Below are positions 54,949 through 64,000 of a stretch of 64,000 nt of DNA, one piece after another. The notes beneath the pieces are model-generated. The model worked only from the letters and a program-made list of their open reading frames with translations, did not search any database and was not told the origin of the DNA. Position 1 is the stretch's first letter. The number at the start of each line of letters is the position of its first letter. This DNA is from Bacillus solimangrovi (lineage in GTDB: Bacteria; Bacillota; Bacilli; Bacillales; Bacillaceae_N). The position numbers and the translations under genes were made by a program. The stretch covers positions 1 through 64,000 of the forward strand of contig NZ_MJEH01000022.1 of assembly GCF_001742425.1 (NCBI RefSeq). The letters run 5' to 3'.

Positions 54949-55872
54949 TCACTTTAAGTTTGTTGTTATCGTATTAATGTTGTGCTTATACATTCCAACA
55001 TACGTACCTTCCTCTGTACCTTCTTCACCCATCGCATCTGAATATAACTCTCCACCAATTACAACATCATGACCACGTTCTCTAGCACCTTCGACTACTG
55101 CTTGAATAGAATTTTCTGAAATTGAACTTTCAATAAAGACGGCTTTAATTTCCCTTTCAACAAGTACATCTACAATATTTTGCACATCTTTCAAACCGAA
55201 TTCTGAATCCGTACTTAAGCCTTGTAAACCTTCTACTTCCATTTCAAACGCATTACCGAAATAGCTAAAAGCATCATGAGCAGTTACAAGTACACGACTT
55301 TTTTCTGGAATTTCTGAAAGTCTCTCATTTGCAAATGCCTCTAATGCATCCAATTCTGCTTTATATTTCTCTGCATTTGCCAAATATTCTTCTTTATGTG
55401 CTTTGTCATATTCTCCTAAACCGTTTGCTACCTCATCAACAGCATATTTCCATAGATTAATATCAAACCATATGTGAGGATCGAATGCGTCCTTACCTTG
55501 TTTAATCAACTTATCTTCTGGTATCGCATGTGCAACAGCGTATGTTGGTTTTTGTGATTCCATCTTCTCAAATATTTCATTCATTTTACCTTCAAGGTGT
55601 AATCCATTATAAAAAATAATTTCTGCTTGATTTAATTTCTTAATATCATTTTGAGTAGCTTGATATAAATGTGGATCTGTTCCAGGTCCCATTAGGCTTG
55701 TAACCTCTACGTAATCTCCACCAACGTTTTTAACAAGATCTCCTACTTGAGCTGTAGTTGTTGTAATCATTAGTTTACCTTCATCAGATTGATTAACAAC
55801 TTCACTTTGACTACATGCACCAAGTATGAACATAGAAAAAATTAAACTTAGACTCATTATCATTCTTTTCAT
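54949..55872 (-). CDS. mntA: Manganese-binding lipoprotein MntA
   Basis: 307 residues. Lipoprotein signal with the lipobox I-L-G-A-C20, then a cluster 9 metal-binding protein: GDYVEVTSLMGPGTDPHLYQ, NGLHLEGKM, DPHIWFDINLWKYAVDEVANGL and TAHDAFSYFGNAFEMEVEGLQGLSTDSE, with final SDAMGEEGTEEGTYVGMYKHN. The histidine and acidic ligands seen are those of Mn/Zn/Fe-binding members; Mn is favoured by the operon and by two MntR-like boxes upstream. Confidence 0.93.
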   Translation of the reverse strand: MKRMIMSLSLIFSMFILGACSQSEVVNQSDEGKLMITTTTAQVGDLVKNVGGDYVEVTSLMGPGTDPHLYQATQNDIKKLNQAEIIFYNGLHLEGKMNEIFEKMESQKPTYAVAHAIPEDKLIKQGKDAFDPHIWFDINLWKYAVDEVANGLGEYDKAHKEEYLANAEKYKAELDALEAFANERLSEIPEKSRVLVTAHDAFSYFGNAFEMEVEGLQGLSTDSEFGLKDVQNIVDVLVEREIKAVFIESSISENSIQAVVEGARERGHDVVIGGELYSDAMGEEGTEEGTYVGMYKHNINTITTNLK

Positions 55873-55903
55873 TTTTGAACCTCCATTTTCCCTTATTTAA
55901 TTA

Positions 55904-55920
55904 TTTTTCCTAAGTGCAAC
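55904..55920 (-). promoter_or_regulatory. Candidate MntR box 1 upstream of mntA
   Basis: On the minus strand GTTGCACTTAGGAAAAA matches the TTGC-six bases-GAAA pattern of Bacillus MntR sites. It lies about 30 bases upstream of the mntA start, where binding would block transcription or translation. Confidence 0.55.
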
Positions 55921-56086
55921 ATTACCATAAAAAAAATCTTATTTTTGCGAAACTCTCCCCTTTTACTAATTGACCATTAACTGTTATCAAACACCATTCC
56001 ATTTACAATTACTTCAATTTAGTAGTTAAATAGTATTTTAAATGAGCACTTATTAGACAACACTAAGTTTTCTTGCTTAATCTAAC

Positions 56087-56106
56087 AAGTTTGACCTAGT
56101 GCAACT
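56087..56106 (-). promoter_or_regulatory. Candidate MntR box 2 upstream of mntA
   Basis: On the minus strand AGTTGCACTAGGTCAAACT is a near-palindrome sharing GTTGCACT with box 1. The distance to the gene is about 215 bases, so it may serve a second promoter. Confidence 0.45.
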
Positions 56107-56306
56107 TTTGATATTATCATATTCATTTTGGGCGAGAATGTCAATTATTTTCTGTTAATGTTTTATCTAAACTGCTAATAATCCAAAAATTAACGTCCTT
56201 TAATTATTATTAACAATAAAATCTCATTGAATGATTGAATAATATATTTCTTAATCTACATAATTGTGCTAATATTCCATTATTATAATTTAGGAGGTCT
56301 TTAATA

Positions 56307-56744
56307 ATGCATATTACTAAAGCAACAATCAATGATTTAAAAGCTGCTACGGAACTATTTGATTTATATCGAGTATATTTTCGACAACCTTCTGATCAAG
56401 CTGGAGCAAGTAATTATTTAAAAGAGAGAATCGTTAATGAACAATCAGTCATTTACGTAGCGTTTGATGAAGATATTGCAGTAGGTATTGCACAGCTCTA
56501 TCCTTCTTTTTCGTCAATCAAAATGAGAAGAACATGGGTGCTGAATGATTTATTCGTAAAAGAAAGCTATAGAGGACAAGGTATTGGCGAGAAGTTACTA
56601 AGGAGCGTTATTTCTTTTGCAAAAGAAACTAATGCAAAGGGCATATTGCTTGAAACAGAGGATGATAACTTTGGTGCGCAAAAGCTCTATAAAAGAATTG
56701 GATTTGAACGAGAAACAAACTATTATTATTTCTATACGATTTAA
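56307..56744 (+). CDS. GNAT-family N-acetyltransferase
   Basis: 145 residues, AGGAGG ahead of the ATG. GNAT motif A is VLNDLFVKESYRGQGIGEKLLRSVISFAKE, with the acetyl-CoA-binding R/Q-x-x-G-x-G/A; motif B is LYKRIGFERE. The acceptor substrate is unknown. Divergent from mntABCD with no shared operator visible. Confidence 0.9.
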   Translation: MHITKATINDLKAATELFDLYRVYFRQPSDQAGASNYLKERIVNEQSVIYVAFDEDIAVGIAQLYPSFSSIKMRRTWVLNDLFVKESYRGQGIGEKLLRSVISFAKETNAKGILLETEDDNFGAQKLYKRIGFERETNYYYFYTI

Positions 56745-56944
56745 AGTTCCAAACTTTTCAACAGCCAAGCTTAACCTTACTTGTCACTAATAATTTTGTT
56801 GATGCAATTAAATACTGAATTACTTATTCTATAATTAATGACTTCATTTATCACGTATCTCCTGACGCAAAGACTCCCTAAACTTCATTATTGCTTCTTA
56901 AACTTTTGAAGAGAGCATCTATAATAAATTGACTCTCAGTTAGC

Positions 56945-56981
56945 AAAAAAATCCCTCAGCCCTTTGTAAGCTGAGGGATTG
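56945..56981 (-). terminator. Terminator of the odhAB operon
   Basis: AATCCCTCAGC (56950-56960) pairs with GCTGAGGGATT (56970-56980), T run on the minus side, directly after odhB. Confidence 0.9.
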
Positions 56982-56986
56982 CTATA

Positions 56987-58258
56987 TTAACCTTCTAGAA
57001 GAAGATTTTCTGGATCTTCAATCATTTCTTTAATTGCAACTAAGAATTGTACTGCTTCAGCGCCATCAACAATTCGATGGTCATAAGAAAGTGCGATGTA
57101 CATCATCGGTCGAACTTCAACTTGTTCTGTTTTCTGATCTACTACTACTGGTCTTTTTTGGATCGTATGCATTCCTAAAATACCAACTTGTGGAGTATTT
57201 AAAATCGGCGTAGAATACAATGAACCAAAAACTCCACCGTTTGTAATCGTAAATGAACCACCTTGTAGCTCATTCAATGTAAGTTTATTATCTCTTGCTT
57301 TCTTTCCAAGTTCACCAATTTCAGCTTCAATTTCAGCAAAGCTAAGGCGATCAGCATCTCTTACAACAGGAACTACTAGACCTTCTTTTGCTGATACAGC
57401 AATACCAATGTCATAATATAATTTCTTAACAAGCTCATCTCCATCAATTTCCGCATTTAGAAGTGGGAATTGTTTCAATGCACCAACTACTGCTTTAGTA
57501 AAGAAAGACATAAATCCAAGTTTCACACCATGCTTATCTTGAAATGAATCTTTACGACGTTTACGTAGCTCCATAACAGCAGACATGTCAATTTCATTAA
57601 ACGTTGTAAGCATTGCAGCTGTATGTTGTGCTTCAACAAGTCGTTTTGCAATTGTTTGGCGACGACGTGACATCTTAACTCGTTCAACTGGCTTGCCGTC
57701 ATCTTTAGCAGGAGCAGTCGGTTGTTTTACTTGCTTTGGCTCTTCGATTTTTGAAGTAACTTTATTCATCGCAGCTTGTTCAATATCTTCTCTTCGAATA
57801 CGACCAAGTGGATCACTACCATTAATCGTGTTTAGATCAATACCAAGTTCACGTGCGCGCTTACGAGCTGCAGGAGAAGCAATTGGTTGATTTGCCACTG
57901 TTGTTTCTTTTTTCTCATCAAGCTTAATAACAGCTTCCTGTTGTTTTTCATCAACTACTGGTTCGTTATTTTCAACAGTTACTTCTTCTTGTACATCATT
58001 TTTTGGTTCAATTACAGCAGCACCATTTTCAGAAATCTTTGCTATAATATCACCAACTTCAACCGTTTCACCTGGTTCTCTTAATAGTTCTGTGATCACA
58101 CCATCATATTCACTATTTACTTCCAAGTTAATCTTATCCGTCTCTAACTCAACAATAGGATCACCTTTTTGAACTGTATCACCTACACCTTTCAACCATT
58201 CGGCAACTGTTCCTTCTGTTACGGATTCTGCTAGTTCTGGGACTTTTACTTCTCTCAC
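56987..58258 (-). CDS. odhB: Dihydrolipoyllysine-residue succinyltransferase (2-oxoglutarate dehydrogenase E2)
   Basis: 423 residues from GTG at 58258, AAGGAGG ahead. Lipoyl domain with the lipoylated lysine in [11 protein letters not shown] (about 43), a peripheral subunit-binding domain ([33 protein letters not shown]), and the catalytic domain with [15 protein letters not shown]. It forms the core of the 2-oxoglutarate dehydrogenase complex. The gene follows odhA with a 13-base gap. Confidence 0.95.
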   Translation of the reverse strand: MREVKVPELAESVTEGTVAEWLKGVGDTVQKGDPIVELETDKINLEVNSEYDGVITELLREPGETVEVGDIIAKISENGAAVIEPKNDVQEEVTVENNEPVVDEKQQEAVIKLDEKKETTVANQPIASPAARKRARELGIDLNTINGSDPLGRIRREDIEQAAMNKVTSKIEEPKQVKQPTAPAKDDGKPVERVKMSRRRQTIAKRLVEAQHTAAMLTTFNEIDMSAVMELRKRRKDSFQDKHGVKLGFMSFFTKAVVGALKQFPLLNAEIDGDELVKKLYYDIGIAVSAKEGLVVPVVRDADRLSFAEIEAEIGELGKKARDNKLTLNELQGGSFTITNGGVFGSLYSTPILNTPQVGILGMHTIQKRPVVVDQKTEQVEVRPMMYIALSYDHRIVDGAEAVQFLVAIKEMIEDPENLLLEG

Positions 58259-58271
58259 TGTCGGTTCCTCC

Positions 58272-61103
58272 TTAGGCTCTCGTTAATACTGCATCGATAA
58301 TTCGTTGCTGTTCTTTTTTATGAACGTCCGGTTCACCTGTTGCTGGACTTGAACGATCTGGTCTACCAATATATTTTACTTTCATTTTATCTTCAGCTAA
58401 CTCATGGATACGAGGATACATATAATGCCAGCTTCCCATATTTTTCGGTTCTTCTTGTACCCAAACAATTTCTTCTAAGTTCGGATATTTATTCGTAATT
58501 TCTTTCAATTGCTTCTCTGGGAATGGATAAAGCTGTTCAACTCGAGCGATATGAAGCCATTCAAGATCTTTATCATCTAGTTTTTCAAGTTCCGTCGTAA
58601 GGTCAATCGCTACTTTCCCTGAGCAAAGTGCTAATCGAGTTACTTTGTCCGCTACTTTTCCTGTCTGAGGCTCATTCACAACTAGATTAAATCTTCCTTC
58701 ACTTAGCTCTTCACCAGTCGAAGCGACACGAGAATTTCGGATTAGACTTTTTGGTGCCATTAAGATTAATGGACGCGCTTCATCTTTTGAAGTAATCGCA
58801 GCTTGGCGACGTAAAATATGGAAATATTGTGCAGCACTCGTTAAATTAGCTACTGTCCAGTTATTTTCTGCCGCAAGTGTCAAGAATCGTTCTAATCTTC
58901 CACTTGAATGCTCTGGTCCTTGTCCTTCATAACCATGTGGTAACATCATAACAAGTGATGATATTTGTCCCCATTTCGCACGACCTGCAGATATGAACTG
59001 ATCGATGATTACTTGAGCTACATTAACGAAATCACCATATTGTGCTTCCCATAGAACTAACGTTTTTTTCGTTTCTACACTATAACCGTACTCAAATCCT
59101 AAAACAGCTGTTTCTGTTAATGGGCTATTGTGTACAGTAAATGATGCTTTTGCTTGTGGTAGCGTATGCATTGGTGAGAAAGTTTCGTTCGTCTCTACGT
59201 CATGTAAAACAACATGACGATGTGCAAACGTACCACGTTCACTATCTTGACCTGTTAAACGAATTGGTGTTCCATTTGCCAAAATTGATGCGAATGCAAG
59301 CGTTTCAGCTAATCCCCAGTCAACCGCCTTTCCTTCATCAAGTGCACTTCCTCTTCGCTTAAGGATTTTAGCGAGCTTAGGATAAACGTTGATATCTTTT
59401 GGCCAATTTAATAATTCTGCATTAATTTCTTTAAGTGTTTCCATTGGAACAGACGTATCAATTTCTGGAATTCCTTCTGCTACAGGTCTTGGAAGTTCCT
59501 TCTCTACAACTTCATCCGTCTTTTTATTTTTCTTTACCTCTTCAAAAATCTCACTTAATTTTGATTCAAACGCAACTTGTTGATTTTTTATTTCGTTTTC
59601 ATCCATTACACCTTGTGACACTAATTTCTTTCCATAAATGTCCGTAACAGTAGGATGATTATTTATTTTTTTATACATTAATGGTTGAGTACCCATCGGG
59701 TCATCCATTTCATTGTGACCAAATCGTCGATAACCAACGAGATCAATTAAAATATCTTTTTTGAATTTTTTCCTATATGCGAACGCTAAGTTAATCGCTG
59801 AAATACAGTTCTCAGCATCATCTGCATTCACACGTATAATTGGAATCTCATAACCTTTTGCAACATCACTTGCATATTTCGTTGATCGGGAATCAAATCG
59901 ATCAGTCGTAAAACCAACTAAGTTATTTGCAATAATGTGGATCGATCCACCTGTTTCATAACCACTCAAACGACTCATATTCAAGGTTTCCGTTACAACA
60001 CCTTCACCTGGAAAAGCTGCATCACCATGAATTAAAATCGAAAATGCACGATTACTATCCTGCGTTGGTCTACCACTATCTTCACGATTTTCTTGTGCAG
60101 CTCTTGTATACCCTTCTACAACGGGATTTACAAACTCCAAGTGACTTGGGTTAGGAGCAAGTTTTACGTGCACACTTTTTTCCTGCTCACCACTGACATT
60201 ACGATTTGCACCAAGGTGGTATTTCACATCACCTGTCCAACCATAGTTAATTCCTTTAGAACCTTCAGACGGAACGAGATCTTTATTAGGAGCTTTATGG
60301 AATTCAGCTAAAATTAGCTCATAAGGCTTTCCTAATACATGTGCTAATACATTTAAACGTCCACGATGCGCCATTCCGATAAAGATATCTTCAATACCGT
60401 CTTCACAACCTTGTTGGATCAACTCATCTAACATTGGGACGAGCATATCAAGTCCTTCGATTGAAAAACGTTTTTGTCCAACGAATGTTTTATGAAGAAA
60501 TCTTTCAAAACCTTCTACTTCAATTAAACGTTTGAACACTTCAGTGCGCTCTTTATCGTTCCATGTTTGATAAACTTCTCCAGTTTCAACCATTCCGTAC
60601 AACCATTCTCGTTCATTCTTGTCATAAACATGTGAAAATTCAAAAGCAATTGAGCCCGTAAAGATCTCTTTCATCTTTTCGATTGCTTCAAATGCATTTC
60701 GAACTGTTGAAGGTGCTTTTTCCCAAACAATTTCAGCTGGAATTGCTTTTAAGTCAGCTTCTGTAAGACCATACTTATCTAATTGGCTATAAGGTGTATT
60801 TCTTTCAAGATTCATATCGAATGGATATATATCTGCTTGAAGATGACCATATGTACGAATATCTTCTGCCAAATAAACTGCTGAAGCAGCTTTCTTCAAA
60901 CTAGATGCATCGAATCCGCCACCTTTATTAGTAGCACTTGTTACATCATTATTCGGTGTTCCTGCTTGTTCAAACCATTCACGTATAGAAGGATCCACTG
61001 ATTGTGGATCTTGTTCGAATTGCTCATACAAATCAAGCATATAACCTAAGTTAGGGCCATGAAATTCCTTCCATCTCTCATTACTTACACTTTGTTTACT
61101 CAT
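58272..61103 (-). CDS. odhA: 2-oxoglutarate dehydrogenase E1 component
   Basis: 943 residues, normal length. ThDP-dependent: [12 protein letters not shown] and [16 protein letters not shown], with GHNEMDDP near the ThDP/Mg2+ site, then [15 protein letters not shown] and [22 protein letters not shown]. The GGGGG-type ribosome site precedes the ATG. It decarboxylates 2-oxoglutarate and passes the succinyl group to OdhB, a TCA cycle step. The E3 subunit is not in the window. Confidence 0.96.
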   Translation of the reverse strand: MSKQSVSNERWKEFHGPNLGYMLDLYEQFEQDPQSVDPSIREWFEQAGTPNNDVTSATNKGGGFDASSLKKAASAVYLAEDIRTYGHLQADIYPFDMNLERNTPYSQLDKYGLTEADLKAIPAEIVWEKAPSTVRNAFEAIEKMKEIFTGSIAFEFSHVYDKNEREWLYGMVETGEVYQTWNDKERTEVFKRLIEVEGFERFLHKTFVGQKRFSIEGLDMLVPMLDELIQQGCEDGIEDIFIGMAHRGRLNVLAHVLGKPYELILAEFHKAPNKDLVPSEGSKGINYGWTGDVKYHLGANRNVSGEQEKSVHVKLAPNPSHLEFVNPVVEGYTRAAQENREDSGRPTQDSNRAFSILIHGDAAFPGEGVVTETLNMSRLSGYETGGSIHIIANNLVGFTTDRFDSRSTKYASDVAKGYEIPIIRVNADDAENCISAINLAFAYRKKFKKDILIDLVGYRRFGHNEMDDPMGTQPLMYKKINNHPTVTDIYGKKLVSQGVMDENEIKNQQVAFESKLSEIFEEVKKNKKTDEVVEKELPRPVAEGIPEIDTSVPMETLKEINAELLNWPKDINVYPKLAKILKRRGSALDEGKAVDWGLAETLAFASILANGTPIRLTGQDSERGTFAHRHVVLHDVETNETFSPMHTLPQAKASFTVHNSPLTETAVLGFEYGYSVETKKTLVLWEAQYGDFVNVAQVIIDQFISAGRAKWGQISSLVMMLPHGYEGQGPEHSSGRLERFLTLAAENNWTVANLTSAAQYFHILRRQAAITSKDEARPLILMAPKSLIRNSRVASTGEELSEGRFNLVVNEPQTGKVADKVTRLALCSGKVAIDLTTELEKLDDKDLEWLHIARVEQLYPFPEKQLKEITNKYPNLEEIVWVQEEPKNMGSWHYMYPRIHELAEDKMKVKYIGRPDRSSPATGEPDVHKKEQQRIIDAVLTRA

Positions 61104-61752
61104 GCGTGTTACAACCCCCAGTTTGTGTTTGCCGAATAAAAGCCCACTTTGTTCGACTTAAACGAATTACCATTACATCTAAACTTTGTAATGATAGCGG
61201 TTTCTATTTTCCTTAATATACCCTTCGCTTCATTAATCAAACAAGAATCATATCATTGCCTCACTGCAATTTTATAATTTAATATAATATAACTCCATAA
61301 TACTTACTTTTTTTTCCGATATAATTGCTTTTTTATGAAATTTTTACTTTATATCGAAAAAAATTCAGTGATTAACTTAAATGATTCATACATATAGAAA
61401 CATAGAACCATTGAAAATTCAAGGTTTTCACTATTTTTGAGTTATTTAAAAATCGAACGTTATTAGTGAATCTATATAAGAAAATGTTTAGAGCTTAATT
61501 TAAGATCATTTTTAGTGCTAGATTCAAAGGATATATGTTCATCTTGATCAGTTTTTAAATCATCATCATTACTTTACTGAGTAATGATTTTTCAATCATT
61601 TTCAATACAAGTAGATTCATTTATTCTTAATGCTTACCTAACATGACCATCTAAAGGTGATTATTTCGTTATTAAGTAAATATTTCAAATAAAAAGGGGT
61701 ACTATAAGTTCATCACAGAACTGTTGAAAATTAATCTGAGAGGAGTAAGCTC
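61104..61752. other. Long divergent non-coding region between odhA and ctaG
   Basis: About 650 bases without a gene. It is AT-rich with no confident promoter, operator or RNA element seen; it must hold the promoters of odhAB and ctaG. Confidence 0.4.
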
Positions 61753-62580
61753 TTGAACCTTTTCTTAGAATTATTTAGACACCATCATTGGTTTGAAATA
61801 ATTGGAGTTCATCATGCATTACTAATCATACTAGTTGGATACTTCTATTTAAATTATTTCAAAAGAAACCCTCATACAAAAAATGCGTCACTAAAAAAGC
61901 AACTTTTCATCACTGGATTATGCCTTTACTATTTTGCAAGTGCAACACCACTGCACATTTTAAGTGAACATATTTTCAGTGTAAAAATGGTAAAAGCTTC
62001 AATCGTTTATTTTGTTGTTCCTCCATGCCTGTTAGCTGGTATACCCGCTGAGATGTTGCGCCCAATAATATGGAATTATCGGATCCGCCAAACACTCTAT
62101 ATATTAACAAAGCCCATTTTATCAACAATTATATTTTATGTACTTTTTTTTCTTTATTTAAATCCAAACCTTTTTCATTTCATTAATGAAGGTTGGTTAC
62201 TAGATGAATTAAGTCATGTCACTTTATTCTGTTTTTCGTTATTTATGTGGTGGTCAATCATAACTCCTCTTAAAGAATTGAACTACTTATCTGATTTATA
62301 TCGTTTAGCAAACCTTCTCATTAATGGCTGTATCCTATTTGGAATTACTTATCCTTTCTTTTTATGGGACGAGCCGTACAAACAATTTCAAGACTTCCCT
62401 TTCCCAACCTATTATTCACAAAATGATGATGTAATCATTGGTGCAGCTGCAATACTATTTGTGCAAAAGCTACTCATCATCGTAATCGCAGGAGTTATTT
62501 TTTACAAACGTTTCAAACAAGAAAATGTTATCGATCCTGTTAATGTATCAGGTTTAATGGGGGTAAAAGATCCAAAATAA
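61753..62580 (+). CDS. ctaG: Cytochrome c oxidase assembly protein CtaG
   Basis: 275 residues from TTG (GAGAGGAG ahead). Seven or so membrane segments. The family motifs are seen in the opening HHHWFEIIGVHHALLIILVGYFYL, FASATPLHILSEHIFSVKMVKASIVYFVVPPCLLAGIPAEMLRP and LDELSHVTLFCFSLFMWWSIITPLKEL. CtaG-type proteins help insert copper or build caa3 oxidase in Bacillus. It lies just upstream of ctaD, in contrast to the usual place at the end of ctaCDEFG. Confidence 0.9.
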   Translation: MNLFLELFRHHHWFEIIGVHHALLIILVGYFYLNYFKRNPHTKNASLKKQLFITGLCLYYFASATPLHILSEHIFSVKMVKASIVYFVVPPCLLAGIPAEMLRPIIWNYRIRQTLYILTKPILSTIIFYVLFFLYLNPNLFHFINEGWLLDELSHVTLFCFSLFMWWSIITPLKELNYLSDLYRLANLLINGCILFGITYPFFLWDEPYKQFQDFPFPTYYSQNDDVIIGAAAILFVQKLLIIVIAGVIFYKRFKQENVIDPVNVSGLMGVKDPK

Positions 62581-62864
62581 AGTAATTCGTCATTTGTGTA
62601 CACTCTAATAAAAAGAGCAGCATAATAACAATTTCTTTATTGATCATTTGCGAAAAATACTCATACAAAATGTTATGTCTTCTTCATATAACCTCTAAAT
62701 GATAAAAATGTATATTTTTATCATTTGATGTAAAAAGTAACACTAGTAATAATCATTCATGTAGTGAATCGTAGCTTATCTCTAGAAAGTCGTTTCATTC
62801 CCGAGAGTTAACTTTGTAGAGTAACTGTTTCATGAATCATTACTTTCAAACTGATGGAGGTTGT
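62581..62864. other. Non-coding gap between ctaG and ctaD
   Basis: 284 bases, AT-rich, no gene or strong terminator. A promoter for ctaD may lie here. There is no ctaC (subunit II) in this gap. Confidence 0.4.
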
Positions 62865-64000
62865 ATGGATGTGACAACACAAGTGAAGAAAAAATCAATT
62901 TTTTGGGATTACTTAACTACTGTTGACCATAAGAAGATTGCCCATCTCTATTTGTTTGCTGGGCTTTTCTTTTTCGTGCTCGCAGGTCTTGAAGCAATTC
63001 TTATGCGGATTCAATTAATGTATCCGTCAAACACATTTGTTAGTGCAGGTTTTTATAATCAACTTCTTACAATGCACGGTACGACAATGTTATTTCTAGC
63101 AGCTACACCGATTTTATTCGCGTTTATGAATGCGATTATCCCACTCCAAATTGGTGCTAGGGATGTAGCCTTTCCTTTCTTAAACTCTTTAGGTTTTTGG
63201 CTATTTTTATTTGGGGGGATCTTACTTAACCTTAGCTGGTTTCTAGGAGGTGCTCCAAATGCTGGTTGGACTTCGTATTCAACACTTGCTCTAGAGGACT
63301 CTACACATGGTACAGAGTTTTATATAGTTGGATTACAAATCTCTGGTCTCGGTACACTTATTTCAGCTATAAATATCTTAACTACAGTCATTAATATGCG
63401 TGCACCTGGAATGACTTATATGCGAATGCCATTATTTGTGTGGAGCTCATTCGTATCTTCAGCGCTAATTTTGTTTGCATTCCCACCTCTTACTGTCGCA
63501 CTATTTTTATTATTATTTGACAGACTTTTCGGTGGAAACTTCTTTTCAGCTGAACTTGGTGGAAACTCGATTATTTGGGAACATATCTTTTGGGTATTTG
63601 GACATCCAGAAGTTTATTTACTTGTCTTACCCGCATTTGGAATTATCTCAGAGATTATTCCTACATTCTCAAGAAAGCGATTATTTGGATATTCAGCGAT
63701 GGTGTTTGCAACCGTATTAATTGGGTTTGTTGGTTTTATGGTATGGGCACATCATATGTTCACAACCGGTATGGGTGCCGTTCCAAATTCGATCTTTGCT
63801 TTAGCAACAATGTTAGTTGCCATACCAACAGGAATTAAAGTATTTAACTGGTTGTTTACGATGTGGGGTGGCCAATTACGATTTGAAGTACCGATGTTAT
63901 GGGCAGTTTGGTTCCTTGTCTCATTTGTAATGGGTGGCGTAACAGGAGTCATGACATCATCAGCACCAGCTGACTATCAATATCACGATACGTATTTCAT
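62865..64000 (+). CDS. ctaD: Cytochrome c oxidase subunit I (ctaD), 3' truncated by the window
   Basis: 378 codons visible from ATG at 62865; GGAGG lies four bases ahead, and GTG at 62871 is a possible alternative at better spacing. Heme-copper oxidase subunit I: low-spin haem ligand H71 (TMHGTT), the CuB ligand H247 with cross-linked Y251 in the D-channel motif GHPEVY (A1-type), and H296-H297 (WAHHMF). About ten membrane segments are visible. It pumps protons while reducing oxygen to water. The remaining subunits would follow beyond 64000. CtaG is the neighbour upstream. Confidence 0.93.
   Translation, partial: MDVTTQVKKKSIFWDYLTTVDHKKIAHLYLFAGLFFFVLAGLEAILMRIQLMYPSNTFVSAGFYNQLLTMHGTTMLFLAATPILFAFMNAIIPLQIGARDVAFPFLNSLGFWLFLFGGILLNLSWFLGGAPNAGWTSYSTLALEDSTHGTEFYIVGLQISGLGTLISAINILTTVINMRAPGMTYMRMPLFVWSSFVSSALILFAFPPLTVALFLLLFDRLFGGNFFSAELGGNSIIWEHIFWVFGHPEVYLLVLPAFGIISEIIPTFSRKRLFGYSAMVFATVLIGFVGFMVWAHHMFTTGMGAVPNSIFALATMLVAIPTGIKVFNWLFTMWGGQLRFEVPMLWAVWFLVSFVMGGVTGVMTSSAPADYQYHDTYF

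Larger units (their letters stand above)
55873..56306. other. Control region between mntA and the GNAT gene
   Basis: Two candidate MntR boxes (55904-55920 and 56087-56106) lie in this divergent region. No gene seen; the rest is AT-rich. Confidence 0.4.

Noticed and set aside
61104-61752. Long gap checked for a small RNA or hidden gene
   Set aside because: No strong promoter-terminator pair and no reading frame with a ribosome site.
63475-63952. Short frames on both strands near the end of the window
   Set aside because: All are off-frame readings of ctaD, whose own frame stays open from 62865 to the edge.

Overview
The window is AT-rich, tightly packed DNA from a low-GC Gram-positive bacterium of the Bacillaceae. 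Supporting markers are strong AGGAGG-type ribosome binding sites with many TTG and GTG starts, genes for a YfhD-family protein, a YdjO-family protein, YojF with the bacillithiol deacetylase BshB2, an mntABCD manganese importer, OdhAB, an EcsB-type permease and a caa3-type oxidase subunit I. No rRNA, tRNA, CRISPR array, prophage or insertion sequence is visible.

Layout. 1-1.2 kb: start of a minus-strand gene, a CGNR-type regulator that looks broken by a one-base frameshift, and a small zinc-ribbon gene. 1.2-9.1 kb: a 7.5 kb block framed by two nearly identical, oppositely oriented yybP-ykoY (Mn2+) riboswitch units. Inside are an enolase-superfamily enzyme, a FrnE-like DsbA protein, a padR-DUF1700-DUF4097 operon, a DUF3900 gene, a MITE-like repeat and a 100-residue protein. 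9.2-11.5 kb: a small exported acidic protein behind the second riboswitch, an AlkC-like glycosylase and a small membrane protein. 11.7-16.3 kb: a complete livKHMGF uptake operon. 16.5-19.2 kb: a two-component system and a tiny exported peptide. 19.4-23.7 kb: nitroreductase, histidine phosphatase, FabZ, orphan EcsB and a DUF protein with a nuclease-like C-terminus. 24.1-30.9 kb: a second Liv-type transporter with an acyl-CoA synthetase gene inside the operon. 31.3-41.7 kb: YfhD, aminopeptidase, a DUF294 protein with a DnaQ-like exonuclease, a TrxB-like flavoprotein, YdjO, a CuA-like cupredoxin lipoprotein, a SIMPL protein and a large U32 protein. 42.1-51.7 kb: ABC-F ATPase, orphan RpoA-CTD protein, bshB2-yojF, SDR, PatB-like lyase, COG0523 GTPase, aldo-keto reductase, AAA ATPase, two small or DUF genes. 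51.8-56.7 kb: mntABCD with two MntR-like boxes, and a GNAT. 57.0-64.0 kb: odhAB, then ctaG and the start of ctaD, which runs off the window.

The most unusual signal is the duplicated Mn2+ riboswitch unit: 157 bp with one difference, each behind its own unrelated promoter, each ending in two terminators whose four arms can re-pair in a chain, and each followed by a small gene that is not a known Mn exporter. Manganese also appears in mntABCD. A second theme is uptake of organic acids or amino acids: two full Liv-type systems, one coupled to CoA activation, together with OdhAB and terminal oxidase genes. Start sites given here were moved from the longest reading frame wherever a ribosome binding site decides the start.
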